Part shown: positions 37,875 through 42,957 of the stretch, piece after piece | How the letters are laid out: the number at the start of each line of letters is the position of its first letter | Numbering within the stretch: position 1 is the stretch's first letter | Origin: a virus | DNA length: 42,957 bases | IMG/VR virus record: IMGVR_UViG_3300021420_000068 | Span: 1-42,957 of that record | Direction: 5' to 3' (one strand) | Notes under the pieces: generated by a model | What the model saw: only the letters and a program-made list of their open reading frames with translations | The model's database searches: none | Told to the model about the DNA's origin: nothing | Made by a program: the position numbers and the translations under genes

Positions 37875-38022
37875 TCCAGATACCTTACCCAGGAGGGCGC
37901 CCGAAAATATCCATCGAGCGGCACCCACTGCATATGGAATTTTGGCCGCAAGACCACCACCACACCCCCCCAGCGTCGATGAGCCAGGAGGAACGCAAAT
38001 CCTCGAATTGGAAGTCGGCTGA

Positions 38023-38478
38023 TCACGGCTTGTGCCTCGCCTCGATCGCGGTGTTGGATCGCATCTCGGGATAGGCGGAATTCCGCTGCAGTGCGGTGCC
38101 GGGTGCCGCCTTGACCTTGAAGTCGACCTTGTTCGCCGTCGGCACGCACTGTGCGCCTTGCGATGGGTCGATCGCGGCCATGAAGCCATTACCGAAATTG
38201 TGGACGTTGGCGGGCGAGGGCGGCGGTGCGGCAGGGATATTGACCTTCTTGGCGCCGCGGCCTCGTTCCGCCGAATTCAGATCGGGGAGTTTGAAGATGT
38301 CGGCCAACGCACGCAATTCCGCGTCGGCCCCCTTGGCGCCGTTGCCGATGTGTCCACCGGCAGGGCGCCAGGAGGTCCGAACGCACCGGCAGGTGGGGCA
38401 GGCGGGGTTCGGTTCATACGAGTCGAACCAGGCCTCGCAGCGCTGGTTCTGGCAAATCCAGGAACGGAGGATGGACAT
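38023..38478 (-). CDS. FmdB-like zinc-ribbon protein (151 aa)
   Basis: The N-terminus SILRSWICQNQRCEAWFDSY with a second CPTCRC resembles the FmdB-type zinc ribbon. The rest has a helical part (AELRALADIFKLPDL) and a disordered Pro-rich middle. Similar proteins are seen beside terminase/portal genes in alphaproteobacterial phages, in my recollection. ATG 38478 has AGG 9 nt upstream. Role unknown, possibly packaging-related. The 148-bp stretch between it and the portal holds a poly-C run and no gene. Confidence 0.6.
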   Translation of the reverse strand: MSILRSWICQNQRCEAWFDSYEPNPACPTCRCVRTSWRPAGGHIGNGAKGADAELRALADIFKLPDLNSAERGRGAKKVNIPAAPPPSPANVHNFGNGFMAAIDPSQGAQCVPTANKVDFKVKAAPGTALQRNSAYPEMRSNTAIEARHKP

Positions 38479-38517
38479 GGGCGCAAACCTATGTCCACCG
38501 CCCGCGCAAGGCAATGC

Positions 38518-38895
38518 TTACTTCGCTTTCTTGGTCGAGGCCGAGACCGGCGGGGTCGACGGCGGCGTAGCGTTGGGATCGGTCACCGGCGGCACTGCGA
38601 TCACCGGCGGCGTCACGGTCGGTGGCACCACGGGCGGCGGGGGCGGCGGGGGCGGCGGCACCGTGGTGGCGGCCGGGATCGAGGCGGTCAGCGCGGCGGC
38701 GTCGGAAGCCATCTTGGAGGTGATGGTGCCGATGTTGGACACGCTCTGGGCCACGGCGGCGGTGATCGCCGGGTCGGCCTGGTTGGCGAGCGCGGTGGTG
38801 ATCGCGGTCAGTTCGGTGGTGACCGCGGCGTCGAGCGCGGCAAAGCCGGTAGTTAGTGCGGTGACGGCGTTGTTGAGATCGTCTGAGAGGGCCAT
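38518..38895 (-). CDS. Coiled-coil protein with polyproline tail (125 aa)
   Basis: Residues 1-70 form an Ala/Thr-rich helix with regular hydrophobic spacing (LNNAVTALTTGFAALDAAVTT). A run of nine or more Pro follows (about residue 78), then a Thr/Pro-rich tail and a Lys end. AGGAGC lies 5 nt before ATG 38895. The frame is open to 39024, which would add 43 residues without a good ribosome site. Possibly a trimeric fibre or spacer. Confidence 0.55.
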   Translation of the reverse strand: MALSDDLNNAVTALTTGFAALDAAVTTELTAITTALANQADPAITAAVAQSVSNIGTITSKMASDAAALTASIPAATTVPPPPPPPPPVVPPTVTPPVIAVPPVTDPNATPPSTPPVSASTKKAK

Positions 38896-39103
38896 GAGTT
38901 GCTCCTGATTAACGAGAATAATGCCCATCATAAAGCGTAGTTCGAGCGACCAGTGAGGGGCACCATCCCACGGGTTTCTGTTACCGTATGAGTTCAAGTC
39001 TCCGTATATCTTCGTTTCATCCATTGTCTAGCATCCCCTGCAGATCGAGGGCGGCGGCGGCGGATAAGGCGGCAGTTCTTCTATAGACGATCCGTGTGGC
39101 GTC

Positions 39104-39352
39104 TCAGTGAAAGATGCCGCCGTGTCCCAGGCTGCCTCCGGCGCCGAGCAGGCAAGACAACAGATCGAAGATGATCTTGATGCAGATGATGGCGATGATC
39201 GCCCAGATTACGATGCGGATGATCGCGACCACGATGCCGGGCAGGAATTGCATGATGTAAGGCAGCAGCAACTGGATCAGCGACCAGAGCGCGATGATGA
39301 TCACGATCAGGATACAGACGTTTTCCCAGAAACCGAGTGAGAAACAACCCAT
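39104..39352 (-). CDS. Very hydrophobic small membrane protein (82 aa)
   Basis: Nearly the whole protein is hydrophobic: two or three membrane segments between about residues 10 and 70 (VCILIVIIIALWSLIQLLL, IVVAIIRIVIWAIIAIICI), with a Gly-rich end. GAGG lies about 8 nt before ATG 39352; ATG at 39358 is possible. It could be a holin-type or envelope protein. It lies between packaging genes, away from the lysis genes. The 208-bp gap on its right-hand (downstream) side holds no clear gene. Confidence 0.55.
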   Translation of the reverse strand: MGCFSLGFWENVCILIVIIIALWSLIQLLLPYIMQFLPGIVVAIIRIVIWAIIAIICIKIIFDLLSCLLGAGGSLGHGGIFH

Positions 39353-39404
39353 GCGCATCACCTCACATGGGTATGAATACACCAAAGCTGGGAAAGTTCC
39401 AGTG

Positions 39405-39590
39405 CTATTCTTGCCCGGAACAGGCACGCTGTAGCGATGCAAGGGCCTCCCTGACTGAAACTCTGTCTTTGCAGGCTTGCCCAATTCCATGCGGCGGCTC
39501 GCTGGTTTCCTTCCATGCGGCGGCGTTAACGTAGCCCTCGGCTCGCTCCAAGGCTCTCTTGATTTTGATCAGTTCATCCAAGGTCATCAT
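39405..39590 (-). CDS. Small helical protein behind the large terminase (61 aa)
   Basis: The product is helical and charged (DELIKIKRALERAEGYVNAAAW, VSVREALASLQRAC). ATG 39590 overlaps the terminase stop (ATGA), so it is co-translated with it. A longer open frame to 40169 is only the shadow of the terminase. No family is recognised. A small terminase role is unlikely because it lies downstream and lacks a DNA-binding motif. Confidence 0.55.
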   Translation of the reverse strand: MMTLDELIKIKRALERAEGYVNAAAWKETSEPPHGIGQACKDRVSVREALASLQRACSGQE

Positions 39591-41437
39591 GACTGCGCCA
39601 GAGAGATGTTGGCGCGCTTCAGATAGCCCATCACGACGCGATCGAGCGGCGGGGTGCCGCCCTTCTTCTCGATGTCGAGCGATTTCTCCAGGGTCAGGCC
39701 GAGCGCCTTGACCTTGGGCTGCACCCAGGTGTTCCAGGCCTGATAGGCCAGCGCCGCTGCCATTACCCGGTCGTCCTTGCGGCCCGACGCGGCACCGACG
39801 ACGCCGCCCTCGTTGGTGATCTGGCGCATCTCTTCCAATAGCGGGATCGAGCGCGGGATCATGCGGCCCAACTCGATGCCGTTCTTCATCTGGTTCATCG
39901 CCCTTGTCTTGAGGTCGTGGGTGGTCTTCCACTGGTACAACAGTTCGCCGCCGCCGGGGTTGTCCATGCGCTTGTAGAAGTAGTGCCGCATGTTGGAGAG
40001 GATGTTGCGAATATGGTAGTTCTCGTCGTGCGGCCTGATCTCGGAAGCAAAGCGCCGCACCTTTTCCAGTTCGTCGAACACCGCCTGGCCCGGCCCGTTC
40101 ATTTCCAGGATCGGCATCAGGAAGGTGACGCCATAGTACCCAGCCAGATGTGCAAGTACCCAAGCGCATTGGTAAGTCGACGGAGTGGTGGAGCAGTATT
40201 CGGCAACCTGAACGAGACAGTCAGCGTAGCAACGCCAGATCGAGATAACGCTTCGATCAGCTTCGTCGCTTGATCCATAGGCAGGATCACATCCAAGCAC
40301 ATAGTATCCAAATCGAGACGCGTCGTCGTAGATTCGCAGTTCTGCTCTGACATCGCGCACCTGCCTGATATCGGTTTCCTCGAACTTCATGCCGAGCTTG
40401 TATCGGAAGGTCTGGAACATTTCCTTCTTGGCCTTGCGCATACATTCGGTCATGGCCTCGACGGTGAAGAACTTCGATCCGGTGGCGACAAAGGCGTCGC
40501 CTTCGGTCCATGGGTATTCCTGGTCCATCATGCTCTGGTCGGAGTCTTTTTCCGCGGCGAGGTGCCAGCGGTACCAGGCAATCTGCTGTAGAGAGATATC
40601 GAAGGAATAGCTTTCGCGTACCTCCCTGACCCGGCGCTTTTCCAAGGGAGAAAGCACGGACTTGATGCCGTCCGGCATGTAGCTTTCAAAGAATGGATGG
40701 TTGACGGGGATCGCGTTGCGCTCGTCGCGCCACCAGCCGACGAAGATGGTTTTCTTGGTCGGGTCGTCTCGCGCGCCTTCCCACATGTCCCAGAAATGAT
40801 TAAACCCGTTGGCCGTCGTCTCATAGATTTGCAGACGATGCGGATAGAGCGAGGACGTTTGCGACCGAAACTCTGCCAGGTCGTCACCGTTGCCGTAAAA
40901 CGCGCACTCAGTAGCGTGTACAAAGTTTGCGGCACCGCCACGACCCAGCCCGCCCTTACGAACCTCGGACGTGCCCGCAATAAGATACCGGAATTTCGAC
41001 GCGTTCTTGAGGATGAGAAGGTTGCGATTGTGACGAACATAGTTGATGCGGTATTTTGCCGGAGTTTCTGCAAAAAAAACCTCGACCGTTGATCGAAAGT
41101 CATCCCTGGCCTCCTCCTTGTGGGTGATGAAGCAGCCGAGCAGGCCCTTGTATTGGAACGCCCAAAACATATCCAAGGCCAGGAAGAAGGTAGAACTTCC
41201 CAACTGCCGAGCCTTGAGAATCACGAAGGTTGTTATCCCGCGGGCAAGACCTTCTTCGATCTCCTTCAGGATATAGCGCTGCGACCCCAACATTTTGAAT
41301 GGGACCAAGCCAAAGTCCTTGCTCTGTACCTTGAGGTGGCTAAGGAAATGCAGAAACCTCTCCGTTGGGAACGGCGCGACGCCCTGGTACTCGACGGTGA
41401 AGGCGTCGTGGCCCTCGGTGATGTTGATGTCAGTCAT
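39587..41437 (-). CDS. terL: Terminase large subunit (616 aa)
   Basis: The ATPase half has a Walker A-like VILKARQLGSST (residues 72-83) and a Walker B/catalytic part NFVHATECAFY with Glu177. The nuclease half has LGCDPAYGSSDEADRS (Asp384), LEMNGPG (Glu445) and a Lys-Asp-Asp pair at 554-556 in SGRKDDRVMAAALAY, the RNase H-like metal site of large terminases. It pumps DNA through the portal and cuts it. Length 616 is within the normal range. It overlaps the preceding small gene by 8 nt. No small subunit could be named. Confidence 0.93.
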   Translation of the reverse strand: MTDINITEGHDAFTVEYQGVAPFPTERFLHFLSHLKVQSKDFGLVPFKMLGSQRYILKEIEEGLARGITTFVILKARQLGSSTFFLALDMFWAFQYKGLLGCFITHKEEARDDFRSTVEVFFAETPAKYRINYVRHNRNLLILKNASKFRYLIAGTSEVRKGGLGRGGAANFVHATECAFYGNGDDLAEFRSQTSSLYPHRLQIYETTANGFNHFWDMWEGARDDPTKKTIFVGWWRDERNAIPVNHPFFESYMPDGIKSVLSPLEKRRVREVRESYSFDISLQQIAWYRWHLAAEKDSDQSMMDQEYPWTEGDAFVATGSKFFTVEAMTECMRKAKKEMFQTFRYKLGMKFEETDIRQVRDVRAELRIYDDASRFGYYVLGCDPAYGSSDEADRSVISIWRCYADCLVQVAEYCSTTPSTYQCAWVLAHLAGYYGVTFLMPILEMNGPGQAVFDELEKVRRFASEIRPHDENYHIRNILSNMRHYFYKRMDNPGGGELLYQWKTTHDLKTRAMNQMKNGIELGRMIPRSIPLLEEMRQITNEGGVVGAASGRKDDRVMAAALAYQAWNTWVQPKVKALGLTLEKSLDIEKKGGTPPLDRVVMGYLKRANISLAQS

Positions 41438-41618
41438 CTAACCCATAGCCGTACAGGAACAGGCGCTGGTTGAAGCAGGGGATGCCCATTTCATCAATCG
41501 TGCGGGTGGCCAGATTATACGCGCGTTCGCGCAGATTATCCCAGCCTTCACGGTCTGCCTTCCGATAAATCCGCGCCAATGTCCGCAACTCGTAACGCAA
41601 TTCCGGTGTGTAGTTCAT
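41430..41618 (-). CDS. Small hypothetical protein before the terminase (62 aa)
   Basis: The protein is helical (ELRYELRTLARIYRKADREGW) with a C-terminal YGYGLDD. It is too short for a typical small terminase and carries no clear HTH, but lies where one is expected. Both ends overlap their neighbours. Function unknown; a reduced small terminase is a possibility. Confidence 0.5.
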   Translation of the reverse strand: MNYTPELRYELRTLARIYRKADREGWDNLRERAYNLATRTIDEMGIPCFNQRLFLYGYGLDD

Positions 41619-41905
41619 ACGCCGCCTCCGAGATAAATGCAGATCATCGTGCTCGTCATGACGTTGTTGTTGATGCAGACATGGCAGCCGCCGTCAGTGG
41701 ACGGCAGCGCTCGCCACTTCTCGATCGAGTAGTTTTTCCATTTCCACGACATGCCATCGCTCCTGACCTCCTCGCATGGCACCGGGTGGCAGTCCTTGTC
41801 GCCGCAGCAGGCCTTGGTGTAGTCCTCATGGGAGAGCGCATAGCGCGTGCCGAGATAGCCCCACATCAAGGTGAAGCCGAGCAGGAAGGCGAGCCAGCGC
41901 CTCAC
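41615..41905 (-). CDS. Exported Cys-rich protein (96 aa)
   Basis: The N-terminus MRRWLAFLLGFTLMWGYLG is a signal peptide or anchor. The rest has CCGDKDCHPVPCEEV and a later CHVC, with aromatic residues around them, a pattern of small exported Cys-rich proteins I associate with Hyphomicrobiales. Disulphides or metal binding are likely. GTG 41905 overlaps the preceding stop (GTGA). It lies between the serine recombinase and terminase, perhaps as an envelope or exclusion factor. Confidence 0.6.
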   Translation of the reverse strand: MRRWLAFLLGFTLMWGYLGTRYALSHEDYTKACCGDKDCHPVPCEEVRSDGMSWKWKNYSIEKWRALPSTDGGCHVCINNNVMTSTMICIYLGGGV

Positions 41906-42108
41906 GGTTTTTTCTCCAGCGCCCCTAGCCACTTCTCCTGTGCGACGACCAGCCGATCGATCGCGATCGCCACGTCGCGCCACTTCTCCAAATATTTCCA
42001 TTCGTACAGCCACCACACCGCGCGCTGCCGCCTCGTTGGCCAGCCGAGAATGTTAATGTGGCGGTAGTAGATTTGCCGCACGATCCAGTGCTCCAGTTTA
42101 GAGGTCAT
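41902..42108 (-). CDS. Small hypothetical protein (68 aa)
   Basis: The product is basic and Trp/Tyr-rich at first (KLEHWIVRQIYYRHINILGWP) and then helical (WRDVAIAIDRLVVAQEKW). It has no membrane segment. ATG 42108 overlaps the recombinase stop (ATGA). No family is recognised. It forms one operon with the recombinase and the exported Cys-rich protein. Confidence 0.5.
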   Translation of the reverse strand: MTSKLEHWIVRQIYYRHINILGWPTRRQRAVWWLYEWKYLEKWRDVAIAIDRLVVAQEKWLGALEKKP

Positions 42109-42578
42109 ATCCGTGCCTCCAGTATCCGCTTCATCGGCCCCCGTTTCTTGCCCTTCTTCCAGCCGCCGACCCGCCCGCGTGCCTTGGCTGCAGCCAGCCC
42201 CGCCCTGGTCCGTTCCACGATGATGTCGCGCTCGAACTCGCCCATGCACGCCAGCACGTTGAACATCAATTTCCCGGTCGGCGCCGTGGTGTCGATCGGC
42301 TGGGTCAGGCATTTGAGGTGGGCGCCTTTGGACCGGACGGTTTCGGCGATTTCGCCAAGCTGCACCGTGGAACGCGCCAGCCGATCAAGTTTCCAGAATA
42401 AGAGCACGTCACCATGGCCAAGATAGGCAAGCGCTTTCGCCAGTTCGGGTCGGTCGCGATCTGCGCCTGAAGCCTTGTCGGTAAAAGCCTTGTCATAGCC
42501 TTCCTCCATCAGTGCGTCGATCTGCAGCCGCGGGTCTTGGTCGATGGTGGAGACGCGGGCATAGGCGACGACGGTCAA
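42105..42578 (-). CDS. Serine recombinase/resolvase without C-terminal HTH (157 aa)
   Basis: The catalytic domain is complete: YARVS with Ser10 and Arg8, then LLFWKLDRLARS with Arg66 and Arg69, then the E-helix (FNVLACMGEFERDIIVERT). It would exchange DNA by serine attack. Usual resolvases continue with about 45 residues of HTH; this one ends after WKKGKKRGPMKRIL and has none, so its target choice may depend on a partner or be lost. TTG 42578 is used as start (TTGA overlap). It may act in dimer resolution or DNA inversion; no inverted sites were found. Confidence 0.85.
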   Translation of the reverse strand: MTVVAYARVSTIDQDPRLQIDALMEEGYDKAFTDKASGADRDRPELAKALAYLGHGDVLLFWKLDRLARSTVQLGEIAETVRSKGAHLKCLTQPIDTTAPTGKLMFNVLACMGEFERDIIVERTRAGLAAAKARGRVGGWKKGKKRGPMKRILEARI

Positions 42579-42700
42579 AACGGCCTCCGCCTGGGAGCCT
42601 TGATGCCGCCGACACGCCGCACCGCCTGCAGCATGAACACGCCGGCAAAGATGCCCAGGGACGCAAACGCCAGCAACATCAACAGCATGGTTGTGATCAT
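42575..42700 (-). CDS. Single-span membrane protein (41 aa)
   Basis: The protein starts MITTMLLMLLAFASLGIFAG and has one membrane segment followed by a basic tail (VRRVGGIKAPRRRPF). AGGAGG lies 10 nt before ATG 42700. The frame is open to 42760 but lacks a better site. It overlaps the recombinase start. It is the first gene after the candidate promoter at 42731-42760. Confidence 0.55.
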   Translation of the reverse strand: MITTMLLMLLAFASLGIFAGVFMLQAVRRVGGIKAPRRRPF

Positions 42701-42730
42701 GGCCCGAATCCCTCCTATAACGTACCTAAT

Positions 42731-42760
42731 ACGATAGGCACGCCTTGAAGGAGGCGTCAA
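42731..42760 (-). promoter_or_regulatory. Candidate leftward promoter for the late operon
   Basis: On the minus strand TTGACG (42755-42760), 18 bp, then TATCGT (42731-42736). The next gene starts 31 bp downstream. A GAATC site, the GANTC form recognised by CcrM, lies at 42706-42710 between promoter and gene. It would drive the recombinase-terminase end of the late region. Matches are good but not perfect. Confidence 0.5.
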
Positions 42761-42779
42761 GCAGGGGTGTGGATATCTT

Positions 42780-42957
42780 TCAGTGGAATAACCGGTCGAT
42801 CGCGGCCAGCGTCTTCAAGTGCAGCATCTCGCTGTAGCAGACGGAAAGATGCGGCATCGATATTTCGGTGCGCTCGACCTGCGGCCCGATCAGGATGGCA
42901 TGTCCCTCCGGCTCCCAATCGGTGTTGTGGTAGAGCAGCAATCGCTTGATCGTCGGG
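42780..42957 (-). CDS. Alpha/beta-hydrolase, 3' part (joined to 1-449)
   Basis: The final 59 residues of the hydrolase are encoded here, ending ...HLKTLAAIDRLFH and TGA at 42780-42782. This part carries the candidate catalytic His (MPHLSV) and the last helix. The version at bases 1-21 differs in two residues before the frame meets the edge of the sequence, which may reflect strain variation. See the 1-449 entry for the family. Confidence 0.65.
   Translation of the reverse strand, partial: PTIKRLLLYHNTDWEPEGHAILIGPQVERTEISMPHLSVCYSEMLHLKTLAAIDRLFH
42832..42957. repeat. Direct terminal repeat, right copy
   Basis: These bases are identical to 22-147; the flanking 42811-42831 differs from 1-21 at five of 21 positions. 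The copy shows that the sequence is circular or circularly permuted. The 126-bp length is near a common assembly word size (127), so it need not be a biological repeat. Confidence 0.95.

Noticed and set aside
38032-38908. Two long plus-strand frames (over 270 codons) opposite the zinc-ribbon and coiled-coil genes
   Set aside because: They are Gly/Arg- or Ala/Val-repeats caused by GC-rich antisense reading; the minus-strand genes have ribosome sites and sensible domains.
39405-40169. A 254-codon version of the small gene behind the terminase
   Set aside because: The upstream 190 codons are the shadow of the terminase gene; ATG at 39590 with ATGA coupling is better.
1-42957. CRISPR array, rRNA, RNA polymerase, DNA polymerase, tyrosine integrase
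   Set aside because: No regularly spaced repeats of that form and no protein motifs of these families were seen.

Overview
The window is a near-complete, almost gap-free bacteriophage genome assembled as a circle. Bases 22-147 are repeated exactly at 42832-42957, and one gene (an alpha/beta-hydrolase) runs across the join, so the unit length is about 42.8 kb. The DNA is GC-rich. Genes are packed with ATGA/GTGA stop-start overlaps. There is no rRNA, no CRISPR array and I see no tRNA. The host is probably an alphaproteobacterium. The best evidence is a phage-borne GcrA-like regulator, a sigma70/GANTC-linked transcription factor typical of that class. Several small proteins also look like those I associate with Hyphomicrobiales such as Bradyrhizobium; this second point is recollection and was not searched.

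Layout. (1) 0.4-1.4 kb: a small leftward block and a helix-turn-helix gene (1129-1371), surrounded by direct repeats, an 11-bp iterated motif and a palindrome that look like operators. (2) 1.57-4.49 kb: a rightward early operon of about twelve very small genes, including two paralogous HTH proteins and two Cys-rich proteins, served by a repeated promoter/operator element (1542, 2021, 2446). (3) 7.03-4.43 kb leftward: a Cro-like HTH protein, a GcrA homologue, an HNH-type nuclease, a PD-(D/E)XK nuclease, a DUF1376 replication-type protein and a winged-helix protein. (4) 7.12-10.33 kb rightward: a recombination module made of a RecE/DUF3799-type exonuclease and a Sak4-like RecA-fold ATPase, plus small accessory genes. 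(5) 42.76-10.34 kb leftward: one long late region. Read from right to left it holds a small serine recombinase, large terminase, portal, scaffold-like protein, capsid, head-tail and tail proteins with GSGY repeats, three ejection-type proteins, several putative fibre, spike and decoration proteins, then lysis genes (GH108 endolysin, holin, papain-like peptidase, lipoprotein, coiled-coil membrane protein).

The absence of a sheath, a tape measure and long-tail assembly genes, together with three ejection-type proteins and a tail-nozzle-like protein, suggests a short-tailed (podovirus-like) virion. I found no DNA or RNA polymerase, no tyrosine integrase and no recognisable small terminase, so the phage would depend on host replication and transcription. 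The only recombinase is a short serine resolvase that lacks the usual C-terminal HTH. Lifestyle is therefore uncertain; the repressor-like genes hint at temperate ancestry.

The most unusual items are: a 112-residue miniature homologue of the major capsid protein (22503-22841) inside the tail/ejection region; a 570-residue protein built from about a dozen 35-residue aromatic repeats (13280-14992); a 16-residue Arg/Lys-rich mini-gene with a near-ideal ribosome site and a perfect terminator behind it (35757-35874); Sec-type signal peptides on three proteins encoded among virion genes; and the dyad-containing early promoter family.
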